In this document: positions 56,948-64,000 of the stretch, one piece after another | Numbering within the stretch: position 1 is the first letter of the stretch | Layout: each line of letters begins with the position of its first letter | Assembly: GCA_032622095.1 (NCBI GenBank) | Contig: CP136068.1 | Coordinates: 188,595,309-188,659,308, forward strand | DNA: 64,000 nucleotides | Reading direction: 5' to 3' | Source of the DNA: Siphonodentalium dalli | Taxonomy: Eukaryota; Mollusca; Scaphopoda; Gadilida; Siphonodentaliidae | Translations under genes and position numbers: made by a program | Notes under the pieces: model-generated | What the model saw: the letters and a program-made list of their open reading frames with translations, nothing else | Told to the model about the DNA's origin: nothing | Database searches by the model: none

Positions 56948-57090
56948 ATATTTTGAGGACCTATTTTTCAGTTTTGTTTCTGTGTTTTATTTTGGAATTA
57001 TGCATCCATTGTACTAATGTACCAATACTCTATAATAAAACATGGGTGTCCATTCTATAACCATACGGGTATTGTTTAACCGTTTATCCG

Positions 57091-57190
57091 NNNNNNNNNN
57101 NNNNNNNNNNNNNNNNNNNNNNNNNNNNNNNNNNNNNNNNNNNNNNNNNNNNNNNNNNNNNNNNNNNNNNNNNNNNNNNNNNNNNNNNNN
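57091..57190. other. assembly gap (100 N)
   Basis: Exactly 100 N, a conventional placeholder for a gap of unknown size. It begins 18 bases into a 39th array unit, so more units are probably missing here. Confidence 0.98.
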
Positions 57191-57376
57191 CGATGTCACA
57201 TCATTCAAAAACAGGATTTATGAAACATTATTTATTAATTGTAACTTAACAATGAACCACAGTGAAAATAAGAAACATGCTCATAAGTGCTCATAATAAA
57301 ATATTTACATACCCTGTGTGTGTTACCCTAAATCCGGGTTTATGATTGGCCGCCAATTACGTGACACGCTGGTGTT

Positions 57377-57669
57377 ATCACCCAGTAATTGCATATCGGC
57401 CTGATGAAACTGCAGGAGGTATTTTATGTTTTATCGCCAAAAATAGATATCCACAAACGTTAAGCCATTGGGCGGATTTGAAATAAAAGCTGTCAATCTG
57501 AATAACCACAGGCACCCACGGTTTTCAAAATTATATCTGAATGACATTTACATGTTCAGTGTTATATGCTACAATGGCTTACAAACGTTTGTGGATATCT
57601 ATTTTTGGCGATACAATGTGAAATACCTCCTGCAGTTTCATCGGGCCGAATTATTGGGTGATTTGTAGT
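57377..57669. repeat. inverted repeat 1 (foldback or MITE-like)
   Basis: Arms at about 57377-57470 and 57572-57669 are near reverse complements with small indels, around a spacer of about 100 bp. The core CTGATGAAACTGCAGGAGGT at 57401-57420 recurs in reverse complement near 57625-57643. No transposase is seen. Any open frame across the arms is a by-product. Confidence 0.8.
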
Positions 57670-58163
57670 TGAAGGCGCACAACTACTTCGGGATGTCAGA
57701 ATTTTCACATTTATTGTCTATGCATTGTGTATCATTGGACAGAGGAAGCCCCCAAATAGGCATAAACAACCATTATTGAGAATAGTAATGAAAGTATCAA
57801 TGATACTGCAGCTCAACTTGACAATGATGAATGTGACTGCGTAGAATGGCGGATTCAATAGATATAAGCTTTTTAAGCTTTTGACGAGACATTTATTACG
57901 ATTTTAGTGAAGTTTAGGCAACATGAGTCCTATCAGATAATTGATGGGCATTTAGAAGTCTTCCCACATATATTTACACACAAAACCACATTTAAAAAAA
58001 TTTGTTTTGTCTTTGTGACTCCCAAGTAGTTGCGGGCCTTTAATAATTTTATGCTTCAGTGAGTAAGTAACGTGACACATCTAGTGTGTTTTAAATTGAC
58101 ATCATATGTTCGAAAGCAATATGGTGCTCATTTTTTTCTTCATTTCGATAAAACACTAAAACG
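57670..58163. other. AT-rich stretch, no feature recognised
   Basis: Many stops in all frames and no RNA motif noticed. Confidence 0.5.
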
Positions 58164-58226
58164 ATCATATTTCGGTAATTATACAAAACCGTATATATAA
58201 ACCTGATTGTTTTTGCCACTGAGCGA
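58164..58226 (+). repeat. dispersed repeat, copy 1
   Basis: Shares an AATTATACAAAAC block and a CTGATTGTTTTT-GCCACTGA block, in the same order, with 63910-63990. Confidence 0.6.
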
Positions 58227-58377
58227 TTTATTTATAAAATATTTTTTTGCTTTCGAAGATATAATGTCCCTTTAAATGAGAACATTGATATAACACTGGT
58301 TGTCTATTATCCCAATAAATCTATAGACCAATTGTGTGGGCATAATTATTAAAGGTGGCCATATTATCACATACGCA

Positions 58378-58808
58378 TTAAAGATAGTCAACTTGTTCGT
58401 GGAGGGGGGTGAACAAAATTTTTTTTAAATTAAAAATATATAACTGGATACCCCAGTGTGTGATTTATCAATAATATTCCATGTCCTGTATTGAATTGGT
58501 AGGAGTTTGTAAATGGAAGAAAACAGCATTTTATAGACATCAAAAGTGGCGAATAATTGGCAGTTTCATTCAAATTAACGTAGTGCCAATGCGGCAAAAT
58601 AGAGTTACCCGACTTAGTATTAATTTCTCGAAGGCGTCGAGAAATTAAATTTGATAAAAATTATATATATTATTTTGTGATATATGGTGATTGAAGCATA
58701 TTCTAATGGGGTTTCTCGTCTCAAATCTAATATTTTAGTCCCCTACAACTGTCCGAATAATAATTTGGGTTTCATTAAAATGGCCACGAACAAGTTGACT
58801 ATCTTTAA
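58378..58808. repeat. inverted repeat 2 (TIR-like element)
   Basis: A perfect 25-bp match in opposite orientation, arms 58378-58402 and 58784-58808, with weaker similarity beyond both. The interior is AT-rich without a gene. A diverged copy of the left arm plus adjoining bases lies at 63660-63713, so this is a dispersed family. Confidence 0.7.
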
Positions 58809-58926
58809 GCACATGTGAATACCTGCTGAGTAATGAGAATAAATCCCATAGTATTACGTTGTATAGCTAATATTTCCCTTATAATTGAACCGAATGTCGC
58901 GATAGGGCATATCGGAAAGTCACAAA

Positions 58927-59139
58927 ATGAGCTTCGAACTTAACATATCTGACTTAAGTGATGGCGATGACTTGTTGATGGGAATAGATCTTGATGGAAT
59001 AGCCGAGCATGCATTTATAAGTACAATTAAAATATATTTCAAAGCCTCATTTTATACAAAGTATTTAAATATAAGAAATGAATGTCATGTGGAATGTTGT
59101 TATCGGGATATGACAATCAGATTAGTGTCACAACGTTAA
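58927..59139 (+). other. weak candidate: short acidic open frame, possibly an exon
   Basis: An ATG at 58927 opens a 70-codon frame whose first 33 codons are rich in D, E, L and I, starting MSFELNISDLSDGDD. A GT (AAGTACAA) at about 59022 could be a splice donor. The second half runs into inverted repeat 3 and is unlikely to be coding. No family recognised and no further exon identified; it may be chance. Confidence 0.18.
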
Positions 59140-59205
59140 TGTACATGTGACGCTGATCTGACTGTCATATCCCGATTACAACATTCCACATGACATTCAT
59201 TTCTT
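59073..59205. repeat. inverted repeat 3 (long hairpin)
   Basis: Arms 59073-59131 and 59147-59205, about 59 bp each with few mismatches and a 15-bp loop. Transcribed in either direction it would form a long hairpin. Confidence 0.88.
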
Positions 59206-59283
59206 AAAAGTTAAAACGAACAAATGCAACAACACACTGGTATATCCCCCACGCAGTCAAAGTTAATCCGACGTTATACATGT

Positions 59284-59474
59284 ACTAACGTGAATAATAT
59301 ATCAGAATGAATGCACCATCAAATCTATTTCCGTATCCGCACCTCCCGAACATTTACGTGTATTACGTAGTTGGAGGTCAAATTTCAATAACTACTTTAT
59401 GAGTCAATTATGATGTCCTGCGGGTGCGGAAATAGATGTGATGGTGTAATCGTTCTGAATTACCATTACGTTAG
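59284..59474. repeat. inverted repeat 4 (MITE-like element)
   Basis: About 190 bp. Terminal inverted arms about 59284-59342 and 59418-59474 share an ATCTATTTCCG core and outer CTAACGT ends. The middle is unique and non-coding. Confidence 0.75.
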
Positions 59475-59903
59475 GCCAAAAAAAACCCACCTCTGTTTAC
59501 CTGTACACTCATTTGTTCAACCCTAGGTATTAGACTACTAGTATGCCAAAGAAAATTTCAACTTCCATACTATTACCGACATAGTATTTACTACAAATCG
59601 AAAGTGTAATGTTCAGCTCAACTTCGAATTCATCAAACTTTACAGTTAAGTTTAGCTAAAAGTACAGAAATAACTTTCTAATACTGTCTAAATAGGCAAG
59701 AAAAAATACAGAAAAATAACAATCAACTGCAGAAAAATAACGGTCTAAGCAAGCAAACATAATGACCATACATTTACTCCAGTTAACTTGACTAGAATAT
59801 TTGTTAAAAAGCAAAACATTTTGATACTACTTGATATCAAAATACATAGGCCACTATAAATAAATTACTAGATTATCATCAAGGAACTTCTTTCTTAAGT
59901 TAG
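59475..59903. other. AT-rich stretch, no gene seen
   Basis: Only a short direct repeat, CAGAAAAATAAC, occurs twice (near 59708 and 59730). Confidence 0.5.
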
Positions 59904-60459
59904 GTTGTCACGGGTGGGAGAACTGCGACGTGAGGATCGGTTGCATTCCGATAAAGAGACTGTGGAAATCCGATAAACGAGACGGTTCACTTTCGGCGAC
60001 AAACAAGATTTTCTTCGTGTTTGGGCATTCAAACGGAATTGCCGTGACAAATCAGGTTTCATATCATCATATCGTTATTTTATTTACTAATATCCATCAC
60101 AATCTAGACGCTACAGTGAGTAAAACCAATAGAATCGCCATTTAAAAGTCACGCGACTGTTCGTTTTCCGATAAAAAACGAACCGTCGCATGTCTTTTAT
60201 CGGAAAACGAACCGTCGAGTGACTTTTAAATGGCTATTCTCTTGATTTTAGTCACCGTAGCGTCCAGATTTTGATGGATATTAGTAACTTAAATAACGAT
60301 ATGATGATATGAAACCTGAGAGGTCACCGAAATTCCATTTGAATGCCTGAAAATGAACCGTCTCAGATCGAATAGCCGCCGTCTCGTTTATCGGAATTCC
60401 ACCGTCTCTTTATTGGTATGCAACCGATCCTCACGTCGCAGTTCTCCCCCCGTGGTTGT
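59904..60459. repeat. inverted repeat 5 (long foldback element, about 556 bp)
   Basis: Arms of about 270 bp (59904-60176 and about 60190-60459) match as reverse complements almost end to end: AACTGCGACGTGAGGATCGG at 59931-59940 and neighbours is mirrored near 60423-60444. The centre has copies of CGTTTTCCGATAAAA in both orientations. No transposase is seen. Foldback transposon or large non-autonomous DNA element. Confidence 0.88.
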
Positions 60460-60862
60460 GCGAGAAAAGTATACTTCTTATTCAATAGCTACCAAATGCA
60501 AATTATCATGGGAAGAAGTTCTTGAAATTCCGATATGCTATCTTATGATATACCGGTACCACATGTTTTCAAATTGCTCAAATCTGAATGATAAAATGAT
60601 TTCATTATTAGAATATTACTAGTTATTTTTACTGTTATTATATCTAAATGCATGAGAGAAAATTTGCATACAAAATATCATTTGAGGACGGGGACAAAAT
60701 AGGGTCGGGAGGGGACGGAATAGTCTAGTAATTTTGTTATATTGGCCTTATAGTTATTGTGGTTGACGGAATCATATGCATGGTCTAATGTTTCTGGCTC
60801 AGTTGAACATGCATACATGTACATGTATGTTTAGGGCCGCAAACATCTATGATCACACCATG
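60460..60862. other. AT-rich stretch downstream of the minus-strand gene
   Basis: Probably 3' UTR and flank of the minus-strand gene. I could not identify a convincing poly(A) signal close to the stop codon. Confidence 0.4.
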
Positions 60863-61669
60863 TTACTCAAGCTTGTATTCTAACAACTGACGGCACACGA
60901 GCTCAACAAACTCCTCGTGTGGCAAATGAAGTTGGATCTGTAACCCATCTTCCGATGGACCACAAACTGACAGGGGAATTCTCCAGATTAAGAACCTTGA
61001 ATCTGGACTTTGCTGGACGTCCCCAGTATTCAACTTTAATGCTCTAGATCTCTGCATGATTGTGCAGCATGGAATAAACTCATCCTTCGAAAGCCTTCCA
61101 ATGGGTGAAATACAGTTAGTTATTGTACATTTACTTCCATCCACAGACATTATGCCAAGGAACACCTTCCCAGCATTCCACTCATACATGTAGACTTGGG
61201 AGTTATTTCCAGGACTACTCGTCGATGGTTTGCTGGCAGTTGCGGACTTCAATGTTGACGGTTTTGTTTGACGAATCATATCAGTCGCTATAGGCGTAGT
61301 GTTAGGTTTGCTGGCAGTTGCGGACTTCAATGTTGACGGTTTTGTTTCACGAATCATACCAGTCGTCGTAGGCGTAGTGTTAGGTTTGCTGGCAGTTGCG
61401 GACTTCAATGTTGACGGTTTTGTTTGACGAATCATACCAGTCGCCTTAAGCGTAGTGTTAGGTTTGCTGGCAGTTGCGGACTTCCATGTTGACAATTTTG
61501 TTTGACGAATCATACCAGTCACCGTAGGCGTAGTGTTAGGTTTGCTGGCAGTTGCGGACTTCAATGTTGACGGTTTTGTTTGACGAATCATACCAGTCGC
61601 CTTAAGCGTAGTGTTAGGTTTGCTGGCAGTTGATAAATTGGACACTCCATGAAAAGATTTGCTTTGGTT
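60863..61669 (-). CDS. 3' part of an unidentified protein gene, with 26-residue repeats
   Basis: Minus-strand frame open from 61669 to a TAA at 60863-60865. Its first half is five 26-residue repeats of the form ATASKPNTT-xxx-TGMIRQTKPSTLKS, rich in T, S, K and P and without acidic residues apart from rare changes; this looks disordered. The C-terminal 115 or so residues are of normal composition (YMYEWNAGKVFLGIMSVDGS, later FLIWRIPLSVCGPSEDGL and HEEFVELVCRQLLEYKLE) and look like a folded domain I do not recognise. It overlaps the upstream frame by 56 bp in a different register, so the two need one frame shift (sequencing indel or real mutation) or a small intron to join. No ATG starts this frame, which supports its being a continuation rather than a separate gene. 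Confidence 0.65.
   Translation of the reverse strand, partial: NQSKSFHGVSNLSTASKPNTTLKATGMIRQTKPSTLKSATASKPNTTPTVTGMIRQTKLSTWKSATASKPNTTLKATGMIRQTKPSTLKSATASKPNTTPTTTGMIRETKPSTLKSATASKPNTTPIATDMIRQTKPSTLKSATASKPSTSSPGNNSQVYMYEWNAGKVFLGIMSVDGSKCTITNCISPIGRLSKDEFIPCCTIMQRSRALKLNTGDVQQSPDSRFLIWRIPLSVCGPSEDGLQIQLHLPHEEFVELVCRQLLEYKLE
61227..61616 (-). repeat. coding minisatellite, 5 x 78 bp
   Basis: Units start at 61227, 61305, 61383, 61461 and 61539, with a partial sixth from 61617. 78 is a multiple of three, so copy number can change without breaking the frame. In protein order the variable three residues are LKA, PTV, LKA, PTT, PIA. Confidence 0.95.
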
Positions 61670-62473
61670 TCAGTTCACTAATGTGCGTTGCTGACCCAGT
61701 TGCCACTGGTAACTCATCACAGGGCCTTATGTTCTCTATTTTGAGAGATTTTAATGTTATTTCTGCAAACATTTTAGACGGTTGCCTCAGAAACAGACCT
61801 TGGCCTAATGTTAGCCCAGTTTGGCTTTTTATGGTCAACAGGGAACCACATTCAAAATCAAATTTCTGATGACTTTTGCCAGAAGACGGGGAAGTTACAG
61901 ATTCTGAACTACATGTACGTGCAGATTTGCCTCTCTTGCCAATTTCTTTGTCATTCCGGTATTTCCTTCGGTTGCCAAGCCTCTTCTTCAGATTATCCCA
62001 TAACGCATATCTATGACTCGACAAAGCTGGACATATGCGTAAAATATTTTCAAAAAAAAGCGTCTTTTTTTCTTGAGATATGTCAGCAACTTTTGCTGCC
62101 TTCTTCCATATATGTGCTGCTTTTGCACCATCCCTGATAAGATTAGCAAAATATGACTGCGCTTCGGTAGGCCTGCCTCTTAATTCTTTTTTCGACATCA
62201 TCTCATCTACGCTATACGGGCTTTGCCTTTGTGATCTGACATCCACATCATACTCATCTGTGCTCATGTCAGACTGCTCTGTATCTTCTTCTGTTGAGGC
62301 CTCAAGATCACCTTCTGCCTGTAGATATACTGGACCGTCTGGTGTTCCACTTTCCATCTTCATTTTTTCTTGGATCTGTAGGACCTTAAACCTGTCCATG
62401 AAAACTTCTGGGAAAATATCCGCTAGATCAGCTTTCGACAATTTTATGAAGATCTCGGGCGTAATGGCACAAT
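61614..62473 (-). CDS. internal exon of an unidentified protein gene, possible SAM-like remnant
   Basis: Minus-strand exon beginning at 62473, just after a strong 3' splice site, with no in-frame ATG needed at its start. The first 30 or so residues (ITPEIFIKLSKADLADIFP, then MDRFKVLQIQEKM) resemble the second half of a SAM domain, where LT-eeDL-elFP-lG-R is typical; this is a tentative match from memory. An acidic stretch (DLEASTEEDTEQSD) follows, then a basic, possibly folded segment of about 90 residues from GRPTEAQSYFANLI to LWDNLKKRLGNRRKYR, an S-rich linker and a further ordinary segment. The frame stops at 61614-61616, exactly where the 78-bp repeats begin. Upstream exons are not identified in the window. 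Confidence 0.65.
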
Positions 62474-62494
62474 CTGAAAGGATTAAAGAAAAAA
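62474..62494 (-). promoter_or_regulatory. 3' splice site (acceptor) of the minus-strand gene
   Basis: Read on the minus strand: TTTTTTCTTTAATCCTTTCAG, a clean pyrimidine tract and CAG, immediately before the codons of the exon ending at 61614. An intron therefore extends to higher coordinates. Confidence 0.75.
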
Positions 62495-62635
62495 TTCATA
62501 GTATTGTGAATAATGAATGTAATTAAAGATTAAAACATAACTGACTGTCTGTTGTAGCCTGAAAATTAAGAGTATCAATGCTTAAAAGAAGATAAAAGAT
62601 TTACTTTTAAGGACATGTTTAGTTACATCTAATTA

Positions 62636-63013
62636 TTGTCGATCAAATTTCACAACTGGCACATTTCTTATAAAACAAGTGCACCGCTGGGCGGTGATAA
62701 CGCCCCCAACTGTACAATCAGAGAACGTTTTTTCTTTACTGAATTTTCTAAGTCGAAAAAGGGCCATAACTCTTGCAAAAATTATCGGATTAAACCGAAA
62801 TTCAACCTTAACCTGTATTTCGATATAGGTAATCCCCAAAAAACGGGTTTTGATAATAAACAACCAAAAATCAAGTTATCATCCGGACACCAGAAAAATA
62901 GAAGAAAAACTGAATGTTCTAAGTCCAAAAAGGGGCGTAACTCTAGAAAAAAAAGGGCAGACGAAACCGCTGTTATAGGGAAATCTTTTCCCCCATGGAT
63001 GCTGGTCTATTAG
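62636..63013 (+). repeat. interspersed repeat fragments
   Basis: Two diverged direct copies, 62738-62773 and 62909-62944, of a block reading TCTAAGTCGAAAAAGGGCCA and then TAACTCT in the first. I believe such AAGGGGCATAACTC motifs are common interspersed repeats in bivalve genomes (memory, unverified). The open frame spanning them on the plus strand is K-rich and irregular and not a gene. Confidence 0.55.
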
Positions 63014-63577
63014 CATAAAAAGTGCTGAGTCGGCGGTTTAAAATAGGGTCGGTCGGGTTAGCCTAAGGCATATATGGTTATATCACATATCAACGCGGAG
63101 TGTAAAGTATATTTCAATAATAATAATACGGGAGATTGATATGCAAACTAGTCACAGATGCCAGAAATTGTTCCTGAAATATGTGGAATCTGTTTCAGCG
63201 TTTACATCTCACAATAAATATATATAAAGCTCCTTTAAATATCAATGAACATTTAACTAAGTGAACTTTTTTAAAGAAATCATTAATTTATTAAATAATA
63301 CACAAATACTGACATGTTTCGCACTGGTTTGTAAATTTTAAAGACACAGTTCGATCCATATTGTGATTTATTTTTGTTGACAATCGATTCAGCTTGTATT
63401 TGTTTGATTACTAGTACCCATTTCACATGCACGCATCACACTAATATTGAATGCTTTGTTTGTGTTTGGATGTTTAAATATAAAATTAAAATAGTAAATA
63501 GACATTCACATCGAAAGTAGTACATATTTACATATTTCATGCTAATTATTCTGAAAGTGAAACATGTGTCCCTTTTT
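63014..63577. other. AT-rich stretch, no feature recognised
   Basis: No gene, RNA motif or clear repeat seen. Confidence 0.5.
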
Positions 63578-63642
63578 TACGGCTCTTTAAGTCGTATACG
63601 GCTCTTTAGCCAGAACAACGGAGTTTTGTATACAGCTCTTTA
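63578..63642. repeat. short irregular direct repeat
   Basis: TACGGCTCTTTA at 63578-63589 and 63597-63608 and the variant TACAGCTCTTTA at 63631-63642. Confidence 0.7.
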
Positions 63643-63659
63643 AGCCGTCAATTTTTAAT

Positions 63660-63713
63660 TTTTGTTCACACCCCTCCACGAACAACTTGATTTTAATGAT
63701 TATCTTTAAACAT
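63660..63713 (-). repeat. dispersed copy of an inverted-repeat-2 arm
   Basis: Reverse-complement similarity to 58375-58420, including the CCTCCACGAACAA core, with a small insertion before TATCTTTAA. Confidence 0.65.
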
Positions 63714-63909
63714 GTTTCATAATTATGTCTCCTAATTTCGTGCATGTGTTTCATTCCCTCTTGCTTCGCTCGTAAGCCCCAAATTCGGCTGATGTTTTTG
63801 TCCGAGTGATATATTATAATTTATATATAATTTAAATGACGTTCCAAGCCTCTGTGCTTATTTTTAATTTATAAACAATTACAATAGGCCTACATTAAAG
63901 TTCAAATGG

Positions 63910-63990
63910 CCATATGTCGGCAATTATACAAAACTCCGACCCACCATATAAATAAAAGTTTTAAACTGATTGTTTTTTTGCCACTGATTC
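63910..63990 (+). repeat. dispersed repeat, copy 2
   Basis: Second copy of the repeat at 58164-58226, longer by small insertions. It runs close to the window end. Confidence 0.6.
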
Positions 63991-64000
63991 AGTGATTGAC

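Larger units (their letters stand above)
1..57090. repeat. tandem array of five-tRNA units (38 complete units)
   Basis: Head-to-tail repeat with a 1512-bp standard period and near identity throughout. Each unit holds Asp(+), Arg(+), Lys(-), Val(-), Trp(+); genes make up about 24 percent of a unit. Starts within a standard unit, counted from the unit's first base: Asp 22, Arg 277, Lys 513, Val 818, Trp 1316. Units 7, 9, 11, 13, 16 and 33-38 lack 13 bp between Arg and Lys. Unit 6 is 1525 bp, unit 21 is 934 bp and unit 27 is 1836 bp. The array already runs at the first base of the window and continues into the N gap, so neither end is visible. Comparable tandem multi-tRNA units are known from Xenopus, Entamoeba and a human chromosome 1 cluster. 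Confidence 0.98.

Noticed and set aside
1-57090. CRISPR array
   Set aside because: The repeat unit is 1.5 kb, contains tRNA genes and has no short-repeat and spacer pattern.
1-57090. Bacterial, phage or plastid tRNA cluster
   Set aside because: No encoded CCA, animal-type tRNA bodies, oligo-T pol III stops, a SINE and splice signals all indicate an animal nuclear genome.
1-57090. The array as a pure assembly artefact
   Set aside because: Units carry distinct, positioned differences (SINE, deletion, duplication, single-base markers), which copying by an assembler would not create. Exact copy number and order are still unproven.
57042-57296. Open frame across the N gap
   Set aside because: It only exists because N codons contain no stops.
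57468-57668. A 66-codon open frame
   Set aside because: It lies in the loop and right arm of an inverted repeat and shows no protein-like composition.
59930-60622. Two open frames of 71 and 89 codons
   Set aside because: They lie largely in opposite arms of the 556-bp foldback element and mirror each other.
61630-62526. Plus-strand open frames of 79, 109 and 148 codons
   Set aside because: They are antisense to the minus-strand exon, which has a splice acceptor and more protein-like sequence.
62636-63013. A 125-codon plus-strand frame and a 76-codon minus-strand frame
   Set aside because: Both read through interspersed repeat fragments with two direct copies of the same block.
63578-63642. 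Telomere-like or regulatory repeat
   Set aside because: Only three irregular copies and no telomere motif; kept as a minor repeat.

Overview
The window is eukaryotic nuclear DNA, most likely from an invertebrate animal and probably a mollusc such as a bivalve. The tRNA genes lack an encoded CCA end, have internal A and B boxes and oligo-T terminators, and are close to animal nuclear tRNAs. A tRNA-derived SINE with an ATCA-type tail, MITE-like inverted repeats and a spliced gene with a clear animal 3' splice site agree. The mollusc guess rests on the feel of the dispersed repeats and is inference.

Positions 1-57090 are one tandem array: 38 complete head-to-tail units plus the first 18 bases of a 39th, running into a 100-N assembly gap (57091-57190). 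The standard unit is 1512 bp and holds five intronless tRNA genes in the order Asp(GTC)+, Arg(TCT)+, Lys(CTT)-, Val(TAC)-, Trp(CCA)+. That gives 188 tRNA loci (38 Asp, 38 Arg, 37 Lys, 37 Val, 38 Trp). Unit starts are 1, 1513, 3025, 4537, 6049, 7561, 9086, 10585, 12097, 13596, 15108, 16607, 18119, 19618, 21130, 22642, 24141, 25653, 27165, 28677, 30189, 31123, 32635, 34147, 35659, 37171, 38683, 40519, 42031, 43543, 45055, 46567, 48079, 49578, 51077, 52576, 54075 and 55574. Units are almost identical, spacers included. The exceptions are informative: 11 units (7, 9, 11, 13, 16, 33-38) carry a 13-bp spacer deletion (1499 bp, except where noted), unit 6 has a 13-bp duplication inside tRNA-Trp (1525 bp), unit 21 has lost Lys and Val (934 bp), and unit 27 carries a 310-bp SINE (1836 bp). 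Several single copies have mutations at structurally important tRNA positions.

Positions 57191-64000 are ordinary non-array DNA. 57377-60459 holds five inverted-repeat structures in about 3 kb, resembling MITE or foldback elements. 60863-62473 (minus strand) is the 3' part of a protein gene: an exon with a good 3' splice site, a possible SAM-like remnant, a charged middle, five 78-bp coding minisatellite units and a conserved-looking C-terminus, with one frame break. The rest is AT-rich DNA with fragments of dispersed repeats.

The striking system is the tRNA array. Its internal variants record unequal exchange, gene conversion and insertion, and the tRNA genes do not look better conserved than the spacers between them.
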